NCBI GenBank assembly: GCA_021199305.1
Contig: JAJQIH010000003.1
Span: 1 to 52,018 of the forward strand
Reading direction: 5' to 3'
DNA length: 52,018 nt
Origin: Ruminococcus sp.
Lineage (GTDB): Bacteria > Bacillota > Clostridia > Oscillospirales > Ruminococcaceae
The translations under genes were made by a program, and so were the position numbers. The notes beneath the pieces were generated by a model. It saw only the letters and a program-made list of their open reading frames with translations. It did no database searches and was not told where the DNA came from. Positions 24,915-33,844 of the stretch are shown in pieces (the first letter of the stretch is position 1; each line of letters begins with the position of its first letter).

Positions 24915-26438
24915 ATGGCATATATCATCGGCGTTGATATTGGAACAAGTGGTACCAAAACTGTCTTATTTGACGAGGGCGGAAAGGTTATCGTTTCAAA
25001 AACAATAGAATATCCTATGTATCAGCCAAAAAACGGCTATGCTGAACAGGACCCAAGGGACTGGGCAAATGCAACTGTAAACACGCTGAAGGCGGTAGTT
25101 TCACAAAGCGGAGTTTCCAAGGACGACATCAAGGGAATCGGTCTTTCGGGACAAATGCATGGACTGGTTATGCTCGACAAGGATAACGAGGTTATCAGAA
25201 ATTCTATTATCTGGTGCGACCAGAGAACCGCTAAGGAAGTCGAGGAAATGAACTCGATTCTCGGCGAGAAAAAGCTTATTGAAATTACTGCAAATCCTGC
25301 TCTTACGGGCTGGACAGCGGCAAAAATTCTTTGGGTAAAGAATAATGAGCCTGAAAACTACGAGCGTTGCAGGCACATTTTACTTCCAAAGGACTACATA
25401 AGATTTATTCTTACTGGCGAGTACGCTACTGAGGTTTCCGACGCTTCTGGAATGCAGCTTTTGGACGTTCCAAATCGTTGCTGGTCGGACGAGATTTTAA
25501 ACGCTTTGGAAATTGACAAGAGCTTGCTCGGAAAAGTTTACGAAAGCTGTGAGGTTACCGGAACGCTCACTAAGGAAATGGCTGAGCTTACAGGACTTAA
25601 CGAGGGAACTATCGTTGTCGGCGGAGCTGGAGATAATGCAGCGGCAGCTGTCGGCACAGGAGTAGTTGAGGACGGAAAGGCATTCACTACAATCGGAACC
25701 TCTGGCGTTGTTTTCGCTCACACGTCAAACATTTCAATCGACCCCAAGGGAAGAGTTCACACCTGCTGTGCGGCTGTACCTGGCGCTTGGCACGTTATGG
25801 GAGTTACTCAGGGCGCAGGTCTTTCGCTTAAATGGTTCAGAGATAATTTCTGCACAAGCGAAAAGGAAACTGCTTCTTTAATGGGCGTTGACGAATATTA
25901 CCTTATGGACAAGGAAGCTGAAACGGTTGAGGTCGGCTCAAACAGACTTTTATATCTTCCTTATCTTATGGGTGAAAGAACCCCTCACCTTGACCCTGAC
26001 GCAAGAGGAGTTTTCTTCGGACTTTCAGCAATGCACACCAAAAAGGATATGCTTCGCTCGGTACTTGAGGGAGTTTCATATTCTCTGCGTGACTGCATTG
26101 AAGTGTTCAGAGAAATGAAAATCAACATCAACGATATGATGGCTTGCGGCGGAGGCGGCTCGTCACCACTCTGGAGATCAATGCTTGCTGACCTTTACAA
26201 CTGCCCTGTTAAAACGCTTGCTTCTAAAGAAGGCCCTGCTTTGGGAGTTGCTCTTTTAGCTTCTGTCGGCGCAGGAATTTACTCGTCTGTAGGCGAAGCT
26301 TGCAAGCAGGTTATCGAGGTTAATAAGGTTCAGAGTCCAGATGAGAAGAACGTTCAGGAATACGAAAAGTATTACCAGCTTTACAGAGAGATTTATCCTG
26401 CTCTCAAGGAGAGCTTCTCAAAGCTTTCAGCACTTTAA
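24915..26438 (+). CDS. xylB: xylulokinase
   Basis: A 507-residue FGGY-family kinase that phosphorylates D-xylulose to xylulose 5-phosphate. The start IGVDIGTSGTKTVLFD is the phosphate-1 motif. GLSGQMHGLV and WCDQRT are typical of xylulokinases, the catalytic Asp is about residue 240 in GGAGDNAAAA, and the C-terminal part contains GGGGSSPLWRSMLADL. CGGAGG precedes the ATG. It is cotranscribed with the transaldolase 52 bases downstream, which suits entry of pentose into the non-oxidative pentose phosphate pathway. No xylose isomerase or transporter lies in this window. Confidence 0.95.
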   Translation: MAYIIGVDIGTSGTKTVLFDEGGKVIVSKTIEYPMYQPKNGYAEQDPRDWANATVNTLKAVVSQSGVSKDDIKGIGLSGQMHGLVMLDKDNEVIRNSIIWCDQRTAKEVEEMNSILGEKKLIEITANPALTGWTAAKILWVKNNEPENYERCRHILLPKDYIRFILTGEYATEVSDASGMQLLDVPNRCWSDEILNALEIDKSLLGKVYESCEVTGTLTKEMAELTGLNEGTIVVGGAGDNAAAAVGTGVVEDGKAFTTIGTSGVVFAHTSNISIDPKGRVHTCCAAVPGAWHVMGVTQGAGLSLKWFRDNFCTSEKETASLMGVDEYYLMDKEAETVEVGSNRLLYLPYLMGERTPHLDPDARGVFFGLSAMHTKKDMLRSVLEGVSYSLRDCIEVFREMKININDMMACGGGGSSPLWRSMLADLYNCPVKTLASKEGPALGVALLASVGAGIYSSVGEACKQVIEVNKVQSPDEKNVQEYEKYYQLYREIYPALKESFSKLSAL

Positions 26439-26490
26439 TGAATCAGTGGGGCTTTGCCCTGATGAATAAACACACGAAAGGAAAATTGCT

Positions 26491-27144
26491 ATGAAATTTT
26501 TTATTGACACAGCGAATGTTGAAGATATTCGCAAGGCAAACGATATGGGCGTTATCTGCGGAGTTACTACAAACCCATCTCTTATCGCTAAGGAAGGAAG
26601 AGATTTCAACGAGGTAATCAAGGAAATCACTTCTATCGTTGACGGACCTATCAGCGGCGAGGTTAAGGCTACTACTGTTGATGCAGAGGGAATGATTAAC
26701 GAGGGCAGAGAAATTGCTAAAATCCACCCGAACATGGTTGTTAAAATTCCAATGACTGTTGAGGGATTAAAGGCTGTCAAGGCTCTTTCAGCAGAGGGAA
26801 TCAAGACCAATGTTACTCTTGTTTTCTCCGCTAATCAGGCTATTCTTGCAGCAAATGCCGGAGCTACTTACGTTTCCCCATTCTTAGGCAGACTTGACGA
26901 CATCAGCCAGCCAGGAATCGACCTTATCCGTGATATTTCTGATATTTTTGAAATTTACGGCTATGAAACTGAAATCATTGCAGCTTCAATTCGTAACCCG
27001 ATTCACGTTACAGACTGCGCTTTAGCAGGAGCTGACATTGCTACAATTCCTTATTCCGTTATTGAGCAGATGACAAAGCATCCATTGACAGATCAGGGAA
27101 TTGAAAAGTTCAAGAAGGACTATATCTCTGTATTTGGTGAATAA
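26491..27144 (+). CDS. transaldolase, small (FSA/TalC-like) type
   Basis: A 217-residue aldolase of the small transaldolase family, with [13 protein letters not shown] and [14 protein letters not shown] at the N-terminus and the Schiff-base Lys85 in NMVVKIPMT. Proteins of this length form decamers and act as transaldolase or as fructose-6-phosphate aldolase; transaldolase is more likely in an operon with xylulokinase. AAAGGAAA lies before the ATG. A palindromic terminator follows the stop codon. Confidence 0.93.
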   Translation: MKFFIDTANVEDIRKANDMGVICGVTTNPSLIAKEGRDFNEVIKEITSIVDGPISGEVKATTVDAEGMINEGREIAKIHPNMVVKIPMTVEGLKAVKALSAEGIKTNVTLVFSANQAILAANAGATYVSPFLGRLDDISQPGIDLIRDISDIFEIYGYETEIIAASIRNPIHVTDCALAGADIATIPYSVIEQMTKHPLTDQGIEKFKKDYISVFGE

Positions 27145-27162
27145 TTCAGCACAAACAAAAAC

Positions 27163-27194
27163 AAACGGTCACGAAGCTTCGTGGCCGTTTTTTT
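27163..27194. terminator. terminator between transaldolase and polA (bidirectional)
   Basis: AAACGG-CACGAAG (27163-27176) pairs with CTTCGTG-CCGTTT (27177-27190), with one mismatch, followed by a run of seven T. The complement also ends in an A/T-rich tract, so it can serve the convergent polA operon. Confidence 0.85.
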
Positions 27195-27222
27195 GTTGCT
27201 TTTTTGTATGTCGGGGTCGGAC

Positions 27223-29763
27223 TTATCCCTTTGCATCGTACCAGCTTTTGCCTTCGTTTACGTCGGCAATCAGCGGTACCTCAAGGCTTGCAGCGTGTTC
27301 CATTTCGTAAGACAAAATTTCCGCCGCTCTGTCCTTATCCTTTTCGCTCGCTTCAATAATAAGCTCGTCGTGAACCTGAAGGATAAGCTTAGCGTCAAGA
27401 TTTTCCTCTTTCAATCTTTGATAAACCCTTACCATAGCTATTTTTATAATGTCAGCAGCAGTACCCTGAATCGGAGCGTTCATAGCCGCTCTTTTCCCAA
27501 ACGACTGAACCATTTTGTTTTTGGCGTTAAGCTCAGGAATATACCTTCTTCTGCCGTACATTGTAGTGACAAAGCCTGTATTTATCGCCTGATTGATGGT
27601 TTCGTCCATAAATTTCTTAACGCCAGGATATGTTGCATTATACTGGTTTATATAGTTCTTTGCATCGACAATCGACACGCCTAAATCGTTTGCAAGCGAG
27701 TATGCGCCTATTCCGTAAACAATTCCGAAGTTTACAGTTTTAGCTGTTCTTCTCATATCGTCCGTTACAAAATCAAGCGGCATATCAAATATCTTGCTCG
27801 CTGTCATAGTGTGAAAATCCTCGCCTGATAAAAATGCGTTTATCAGGTTTTCGTCCTTGCATACACTGGCGAGTATCCTTAGCTCAATCTGGCTGTAGTC
27901 GGCGTCTAAAAGCGTATAGCCTTCCTTTGCCACAAAGAACTTTCTCATTCCCCGACCTATTTCTTTTCGGACGGGAATATTTTGCATATTCGGCTCGCTT
28001 GAAGAAATTCTTCCCGTTCGGGTTTCTGTCTGGTTAAAAAACGAGTGAACTCGTCCGTCATCTCTTATAACCCTTAAAAGTCCCTCGACGTAAGCAGAGC
28101 TTAGCTTTGTGAGCGTTCTGTACTCCAGAATCAGCGGGATTATCGGGTGCTTGTCACGAAGCTCCTCCAGAACCTCAGCGCTTGTTGAATATCCGCTTTT
28201 CGTCTTTTTCTTAAACGGCAATTTCAAGCTCTCAAACAAAACCTCTCCGAGCTGTTTTGGACTTGCTATATTAAATTCCTCTCCTGCAAACTCGTAAATC
28301 TCCGACTTTAATTGATCTATTTTCTGAGAAATTTCCTCACCAAACGCTCTTATTCCGTCAGCATTAGCCTTAACACCAATGTATTCCATACTTGCCAGAA
28401 CCTCACAAAGAGGTATTTCAATATCGTACAGAACAAAATCCTGACCCTTGTCCTTTATCTCCTCTTTAAGCCTTTTACAAAGGCTTTCAAGCGACGCTAT
28501 ATCCTCATAGCCTGAAATATCCTTTCGGTAGGCTACCTTATACGCTGCGCATAAATTTGCGACGGTATATCCGCTCGCCTGAGAATTAAGCAAATATCCT
28601 GCAAGGTTTGCAATAAACGTGACGTTTTTGAGCTCGGTGTCTCTTTGCATACAAAGCTTGTGTGCTTCCTTGCCCTCAAAGCATTCCTTCTTACAATTAC
28701 TTTCAAAAAATTCAAGTATCAGACTCTTATAGTCGGTATGGTATATTTTTCCCTGTGACTGAACGAAAAGCTCTTCCCACTCGTATATAAAATAGGCTGT
28801 TATATCAATGTCAAAAAGCTTCAGATCCTCTTCTTTAAGCTCGCATATTTCAAAGCTCGTGAGGTTTTGCGACAAGAGCTTCCTTGATTCTGCTGCGACT
28901 TCATAGTCCTTTAAGCCGAGCTTTTCTGCAAGCTTGAACATATCATATTCGGCCAGAAGCGTATAAAGCTTCTCGCCCTGAACCTTACCCTGCAAATACT
29001 TTTCAGGGTCCTTTTCAACTGGTGCGTCAAGCACAATAGTTCCAAGCCAACGGCTGTGAAAAGCGTCCTCTTTACCGTTTTCAAGCTTTTCAAGCATTTT
29101 TCCATTAACGCCGCCGTCGTCAAGCTCCTCATAAAGCTTTTCTATCGACCCGTAGCGTAAGATCAAGGATCTTGCGGTCTTTTCGCCAATTCCAGCTACG
29201 CCCTTTATGTTATCCGAGCTGTCGCCCTGAAGTCCTTTGACGTCGATAAGCTGCTTTGGCAAAAGTCCGTATTCCTCCATAATCTTTTCAGGAGTGTAGA
29301 TTATCGTTTCTTTGGTTTTTGCAAGATAAACGGTTACCCTGTCGTTTACAAGCTGCAATGCATCTCTATCCCCTGTGAGAATGATACACTCGTTGCCGCT
29401 GTCGGAAAGAACCTTTGAAACGCTTCCTAAAATATCGTCTGCTTCATAGCCTGAAAGCTCAATAACCTTTACTCCTAAGAGAGTCAGTATCTGCTTTATA
29501 ACAGTCATCTGACCTCTTAGCTCCATTGGCATTGGTTTTCTGTTCGCTTTGTATGTTTTATCAGCCTTGTGCCTGAAGGTCGGCTCGTGAAGGTCAAACG
29601 CTACCGCAACGCCGTCAGGCTTTACATCGTTTACCGTTTTCAGGTAAATGTTCATAAAGCCTGTAAGCGCATTTGTATAAAAGCCGCTTTGACTTGTTAA
29701 AAGCTTGATTCCGTAAAAGGCTCTGTTCATTATGCTGTTGCCGTCTATTGCCAAAATTTTCAT
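27223..29763 (-). CDS. polA: DNA polymerase I
   Basis: An 846-residue polymerase. Residues 1-290 are the 5'-3' exonuclease/flap nuclease (DGNSIMNRAFYG, YEADDILGS, GDRDALQL, GLQGDSSDNIKGV). Residues 300-460 correspond to the 3'-5' exonuclease region but show no DxE motif, so proofreading is probably absent, as in Bacillus and Thermus enzymes. Residues 460-846 are the polymerase domain with motif A (DYSQIELR), the O-helix region (RRTAKTVNFGIVYG) and motif C (VHDEL). It fills gaps in repair and removes Okazaki primers. It is the last gene of the recG-LUD-mutS-dusB-trmN6-polA run, with GGAGG before the ATG. Confidence 0.97.
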   Translation of the reverse strand: MKILAIDGNSIMNRAFYGIKLLTSQSGFYTNALTGFMNIYLKTVNDVKPDGVAVAFDLHEPTFRHKADKTYKANRKPMPMELRGQMTVIKQILTLLGVKVIELSGYEADDILGSVSKVLSDSGNECIILTGDRDALQLVNDRVTVYLAKTKETIIYTPEKIMEEYGLLPKQLIDVKGLQGDSSDNIKGVAGIGEKTARSLILRYGSIEKLYEELDDGGVNGKMLEKLENGKEDAFHSRWLGTIVLDAPVEKDPEKYLQGKVQGEKLYTLLAEYDMFKLAEKLGLKDYEVAAESRKLLSQNLTSFEICELKEEDLKLFDIDITAYFIYEWEELFVQSQGKIYHTDYKSLILEFFESNCKKECFEGKEAHKLCMQRDTELKNVTFIANLAGYLLNSQASGYTVANLCAAYKVAYRKDISGYEDIASLESLCKRLKEEIKDKGQDFVLYDIEIPLCEVLASMEYIGVKANADGIRAFGEEISQKIDQLKSEIYEFAGEEFNIASPKQLGEVLFESLKLPFKKKTKSGYSTSAEVLEELRDKHPIIPLILEYRTLTKLSSAYVEGLLRVIRDDGRVHSFFNQTETRTGRISSSEPNMQNIPVRKEIGRGMRKFFVAKEGYTLLDADYSQIELRILASVCKDENLINAFLSGEDFHTMTASKIFDMPLDFVTDDMRRTAKTVNFGIVYGIGAYSLANDLGVSIVDAKNYINQYNATYPGVKKFMDETINQAINTGFVTTMYGRRRYIPELNAKNKMVQSFGKRAAMNAPIQGTAADIIKIAMVRVYQRLKEENLDAKLILQVHDELIIEASEKDKDRAAEILSYEMEHAASLEVPLIADVNEGKSWYDAKG

Positions 29764-29780
29764 ATTATTCCTCCAAGCTG

Positions 29781-30494
29781 TCAGTCTATACTATAAAGCT
29801 GTTTCATTTCCTCGCTGTATTCGCCGTTTGCTTCGTAAACGTAAAGTCCCTTTTCAACCGTCATAAACGGCTTTGCGCCCTTTTTGCCTTCGACAAGCAT
29901 AAGCCACGGTGCGCCGCCCTTTTCCTTTGAAACGAATCTTATTCTTTTAGGCTCAATTTTATATTCTCTCATAGCGCACAAAACGTCCGCTAATCGCTCA
30001 GGGCGATTTGTAATACAAAGCCTTCCGCCAAACTTAAGATTTTTCCCCGCCGCACAGCAGACGTCCTCTATCCTGCAAAGCGTTTCGTGCCTGGCGATTT
30101 TATCCGCATCGCTTTCACTTATTATTCCCGTTCCGGTTACCTTATACGGCGGATTACAGGTTATAAGGTCAAGCTCCTCGCTCGCTTTAAAGTCCTTTAT
30201 GTCGCCGTGAAAAGCTTCAAGCTTTAAAAGCTTGGAACGCTCCTTGCTCTTTTCAAGCTGGCAAAACGCCTTGTCCTGAATTTCCACAGCGTATATTTTC
30301 TTCGGTGAATATAGCTTTTCAAGCAGCAGCGCTACTATTCCGTTACCGCTGCAAAAGTCGCAGACCAGATCCTTTCTTCTCGCCTGTGAAAAGTAAGCGA
30401 GCAGGAAAGCGTCGGTTCCAAAGCGATGTTCACCTGACACGCAGACAAATAGCTTGTCGTTGAATTTTTCAAATTTAAAATCGTCACAGTTCAT
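29781..30494 (-). CDS. tRNA1(Val) adenine-N6 methyltransferase-like protein
   Basis: A 237-residue SAM-dependent methyltransferase of the TrmN6/YfiC type. The N-terminus with HRFGTDAFLLAYF is typical, the SAM motif is VCDFCSGNGIVALLL, and the catalytic NPPY motif is in LITCNPPYK, marking an N6-adenine (or amino-group) methyltransferase. The homologue modifies A37 of tRNA1(Val) in E. coli. It overlaps dusB by 11 bases, which groups two tRNA modification genes. Confidence 0.87.
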   Translation of the reverse strand: MNCDDFKFEKFNDKLFVCVSGEHRFGTDAFLLAYFSQARRKDLVCDFCSGNGIVALLLEKLYSPKKIYAVEIQDKAFCQLEKSKERSKLLKLEAFHGDIKDFKASEELDLITCNPPYKVTGTGIISESDADKIARHETLCRIEDVCCAAGKNLKFGGRLCITNRPERLADVLCAMREYKIEPKRIRFVSKEKGGAPWLMLVEGKKGAKPFMTVEKGLYVYEANGEYSEEMKQLYSID

Positions 30495-31467
30495 CAGCTT
30501 CTCCGTTTGTTAAAATTCTCTCTATCATATCGTAAAGCTCGTCAAGAGCAGAAAGCGTGCCGCATTCGTTTCTGAGCTTTGCGGCGCCTGGAAGTCCCTT
30601 TAAGTACCAGGCGATATTCTTTCTCGCTTCCTTCATTCCCTGTCGCTCGCCCTTATACTCTACTATTTTTTCAGTGTGCAAGCGCATAGCGTTCAGCCGC
30701 TCCTCAAGAGTTGGAGCTATAAATTCTTTCCCTTCAAAATACGAGTTTATCTCAGCAAAAACGAACGGATTTCCGTAGCTTGCTCTTCCTACCGCCACTA
30801 AGTCACAGCCTGTATATGAGTACATTTTCTGTGCGTCCTCGCCGCATTTTATATCTCCGTTTCCGATAACCGGAATTTTGACGCTTTGCTTTACCTTCTT
30901 TATAATCTCCAGATCCGCCTTGCCTGAATACATTTGCGTTTTGGTTCTTGCGTGAACGCAAATTGCCGCCGCTCCTGCCTGCTCAAGTCGCTTTGAAAGC
31001 TCGACAGCGTTTACGCTCTGCTCGTCCCAGCCTGAGCGAAGCTTTACGGTAATCGGAACATCTACAGCTCTTACCATTTCCGAAACCATTTTTTCAGCAA
31101 GCCTCGGGTTTTTCATCAAAGCTGAGCCTGCGCCGTTTCCCACAATTTTAGGAACGGGGCAACCCATATTGACGTCAATTATATCGGGTGAAAATCGGAG
31201 CAGCATTTCAGCCGCCTTAGCCATATATAGCGGATCCTCGCCGAAAAGCTGAAGCGCCATCGGCCGCTCATAAGGCGTAATTCTGCAAAGCTTCGGCGTT
31301 TTTTTGTCGCCGTAAACAAGTCCCTTTGAGGAAATCATTTCGCTTGTAAGATAAGCGCAGCCGTACTGCTTGCACATTTCCCTGTAAGCTCTGTCTGCGA
31401 CTGACGCCATTGGCGCCAACGCCGCATAACCCCTTATTCTGATGTTTCCTATTTTAATCTCCCTCAT
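30484..31467 (-). CDS. dusB: tRNA-dihydrouridine synthase (DusB type)
   Basis: A flavoprotein of about 327 residues that reduces uridine to dihydrouridine in tRNA. Key motifs are LAPMASVADRAYREM for the FMN site, DVNMGCPVPKIV with the catalytic Cys, the VKLRSGWD stretch, CVHARTKTQMYSG and IGNGDIKC. The C-terminal helical domain follows at about 245. The ATG at 31467 is used; another ATG at 31479 is only one base after its would-be ribosome site. It overlaps the MutS-like gene's end. Confidence 0.93.
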   Translation of the reverse strand: MREIKIGNIRIRGYAALAPMASVADRAYREMCKQYGCAYLTSEMISSKGLVYGDKKTPKLCRITPYERPMALQLFGEDPLYMAKAAEMLLRFSPDIIDVNMGCPVPKIVGNGAGSALMKNPRLAEKMVSEMVRAVDVPITVKLRSGWDEQSVNAVELSKRLEQAGAAAICVHARTKTQMYSGKADLEIIKKVKQSVKIPVIGNGDIKCGEDAQKMYSYTGCDLVAVGRASYGNPFVFAEINSYFEGKEFIAPTLEERLNAMRLHTEKIVEYKGERQGMKEARKNIAWYLKGLPGAAKLRNECGTLSALDELYDMIERILTNGEADEL

Positions 31468-33160
31468 GCCGTCTAGCATTCTCCCTGATAATATTTTCGT
31501 CTATGCCATATTTTTCAAACACAGTTTTCGCAAAGCTTATTGCCGACGGCAGACCTTCCTTCACCTTATACTTTCTCTCGCCTGTCTGCTCGTCAGTTTC
31601 CATAACAATGCTTTTAAGCTTGCTTCTTATATCCTTGTCGGAATTTATCTGCTCGCACATATACGCAAGGTCTGTAAGGTGGGTTGCAAAAATTCCCCTT
31701 ACTCCGATTATGGCAAAAATCTTTACCAGCTCGCTTGCAATATCAACGCACTCCTTTGGCGTTGTCGACTGAATAGACTCATTCATCAGAAGCAGACTGT
31801 CCTTTGTGATCGTTTTGCTTATCTGTTTAAACTCCTTTATCTCGGTTGTAAACCTTGAGGAATTTATTCCTACCTCCTCTTCCTTCGGGAAGTTTGTATA
31901 AATGTAATCGCAAAGCGACGTGCTAAGGCTTTTTGCCGGCGCAAAAAGTCCCGCCTGACAAAATACCTGACAGATTCCAATCGCTCTGACAAATGTCGTC
32001 TTACCGCCGTTGTTAGCTCCCGTCAGGATAAAAAACCTTGACGAGTCGTCAAAGGAAATATCATTGCGGACTATCAGGTCGTCGCCCTTTTTGTGGTGCT
32101 CTATTCCTGTAATTCTCTTATAGAAAGCAATGTCAAAAAGGCCCTCGGCCTTGAAAATTCTTTTTCCCTTCGGCAAAATTTCAGGGCGGCACATTTCAAT
32201 TCCTCTCGCCTCAGCCGACTCAATAAACCTTACGGCTCCATCGTAAAAATCAAGCTGAGTTTCAAGCGCATATATCTCATCAAAGCCTATCGCCCGATAG
32301 GACGCAAGCGCCTCGGAAAGGGTTCTTATGTACTTGTCCGTTATCTTATCAAGCTCATCAAAAAGCGCCTTGTCGGTTTCGTTCAGGTCGACCTCTCTGG
32401 TGACTCCCTTTTCTGGGATATATTTTGTAAAGAGCTTGCCCTTGACCGTCTGGTCAGGGAAATTTGCTCCCCGGTAAATAAGCTTGTCAAAAACGCTCGG
32501 CTTGACTCCAACCGCCTTTGTCGAATATCCGACTATTCCTGCTGAAACGGGAAGCATTTCCTCGTCAAAATTTATAGCGACAGTAACGCTTCTTATCCTG
32601 TTTTCAAGCGCCGAGTGAAGCTCGTCCATACAGCTCTTTAAAAAGCTGTATTCCTCCGACGAGTAAATTCCCTCGAAGTGCGAAAAGAGCTTGTTTACCG
32701 CCTCAGATTTTATCTCCTGCTTGTTTTCCTCAAAAAATTCGTGAAGCCTGTCGATGCAGCTTATATAGCAATCGAGCGCACTCACCTGTCCGTTTAACGC
32801 CGTAAAGCTTTGAACCGACTCGATGTTGTGAATGTTCGTCCTGTCGTTTGTAAGCATTTCATTTATGGTTTTGTAAAGAATCGGCATTAGCTTTTTGACG
32901 CTTAAAAAGTCCTGCAAAGCATCCTGACGGTATTTGATTATTTCCTCGTCGTCGCAGAGCTCGGTCAGAAGCCTCTGGCAAAAATATTGATTTCTCGGAC
33001 AAAGCAGCTCGCTGAGCGAAGCGATTTCAAGATTTGAAATATAATCATCGGGCAACTTTTCAAGCTGTATGCCACGCTCCGTCATCAGGTGTTTCTTTTC
33101 TTCGCTTGGATACAAAAGATCAACTATCGGTCTTGCTCCTGCAATATTCTGATGCTTCAT
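31454..33160 (-). CDS. MutS-like ATPase (divergent, without mismatch-recognition domain)
   Basis: A 568-residue protein whose C-terminal third is a MutS ATPase domain. Walker A is GANNGGKTT at residues 381-389. The Walker B region reads LLLMNESIQST, with Asn460-Glu461 where classical MutS has Asp-Glu. GIFATHLTDLA contains the switch His. The N-terminal 340 residues are helical, like the MutS core/lever, and there is no mismatch-binding N-terminal domain with its Phe-x-Glu motif. It is therefore not MutS1 and not MutS2 (no Smr domain). It sits between a LUD-domain gene and dusB in the recG-polA run. The role is unknown, perhaps recombination or branched DNA. Confidence 0.82.
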   Translation of the reverse strand: MKHQNIAGARPIVDLLYPSEEKKHLMTERGIQLEKLPDDYISNLEIASLSELLCPRNQYFCQRLLTELCDDEEIIKYRQDALQDFLSVKKLMPILYKTINEMLTNDRTNIHNIESVQSFTALNGQVSALDCYISCIDRLHEFFEENKQEIKSEAVNKLFSHFEGIYSSEEYSFLKSCMDELHSALENRIRSVTVAINFDEEMLPVSAGIVGYSTKAVGVKPSVFDKLIYRGANFPDQTVKGKLFTKYIPEKGVTREVDLNETDKALFDELDKITDKYIRTLSEALASYRAIGFDEIYALETQLDFYDGAVRFIESAEARGIEMCRPEILPKGKRIFKAEGLFDIAFYKRITGIEHHKKGDDLIVRNDISFDDSSRFFILTGANNGGKTTFVRAIGICQVFCQAGLFAPAKSLSTSLCDYIYTNFPKEEEVGINSSRFTTEIKEFKQISKTITKDSLLLMNESIQSTTPKECVDIASELVKIFAIIGVRGIFATHLTDLAYMCEQINSDKDIRSKLKSIVMETDEQTGERKYKVKEGLPSAISFAKTVFEKYGIDENIIRENARRHEGD

Positions 33161-33169
33161 TTTTCCTCC

Positions 33170-33820
33170 TTAATACCCCAGCGATTCACCCACAAGAATT
33201 ACCTTTATTCTCTCCTTTTGTCTTTGCCTTGCGCTTACCAGATAATTGCAGCAGATTCTCTCGTCGCTCTGGCAGCCGCTTGTCATACCGCCGTCAATTC
33301 CCAAACATTCCTCTGCGTTCAAGCAGTAGGTCTTGCAGTTAAGTCTTTTTGAATTAAGCGGCGCTGCTACCCTCTTTACACGTTCAACCGCTTCATCGAG
33401 ATTTTTAACAATCTTGTTGTATCCCACTATCATTACAACAGACTTCGGTCCGTAGCAAATCGCCGCTACTCTGTTTGAATTTCCGTCGACGTTATAAAGC
33501 TCGCCGTTCAGCGTAACGGCATTTGAAGAGCAAAAATAACAGTCTGCAAAGAAGCTCTTTCTGTAAAGCTCCTCAACCTCTTCTCTGCTTTCGCACTTTG
33601 AGCGGTCAAGAAGATTGTAGTTGCCTTTCTTTAGCATATCCATAACTCCCGATTGCACAACCGTCTGAGTTCCACCAAAGGAAATTGTATCGCCCTCATG
33701 TACTAAGCTCCTTGCGATTTCCACAGCTTCAATACTGTCGTTAGCAATAAAAGCTGCCATATTATTTTTAACCAGCGCATCTCTTGCCTTTTCCATAAGA
33801 CTTAAAATTTTCTCGTCCAT
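33170..33820 (-). CDS. LUD-domain (LutC-like, DUF162) protein
   Basis: A 216-residue member of the LUD family, with SFGGTQTVVQSG near residue 45 and GVSxx-type SNAVTLNGELYNVDGNSNRVAA in the middle (shown here in part: TLNGELYNVDGNSNRVAA). The family includes LutC of the lactate oxidation complex, but there are no lutA or lutB genes nearby. A Cys-rich C-terminal part (LNCKTYCLNAEECLGI, then CQSDERICCNYL) could bind a metal or an iron-sulphur cluster. It lies between recG and the MutS-like gene. Stand-alone LUD proteins of this kind are common in Clostridia and unassigned. Confidence 0.83.
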   Translation of the reverse strand: MDEKILSLMEKARDALVKNNMAAFIANDSIEAVEIARSLVHEGDTISFGGTQTVVQSGVMDMLKKGNYNLLDRSKCESREEVEELYRKSFFADCYFCSSNAVTLNGELYNVDGNSNRVAAICYGPKSVVMIVGYNKIVKNLDEAVERVKRVAAPLNSKRLNCKTYCLNAEECLGIDGGMTSGCQSDERICCNYLVSARQRQKERIKVILVGESLGY

Positions 33821-33844
33821 TTTTCATCTCTCCTTTACAAAAAA

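Noticed and set aside
27101..27684. Plus-strand frames overlapping the 3' end of polA
   Set aside because: Antisense to a well-defined polymerase domain and across a terminator.
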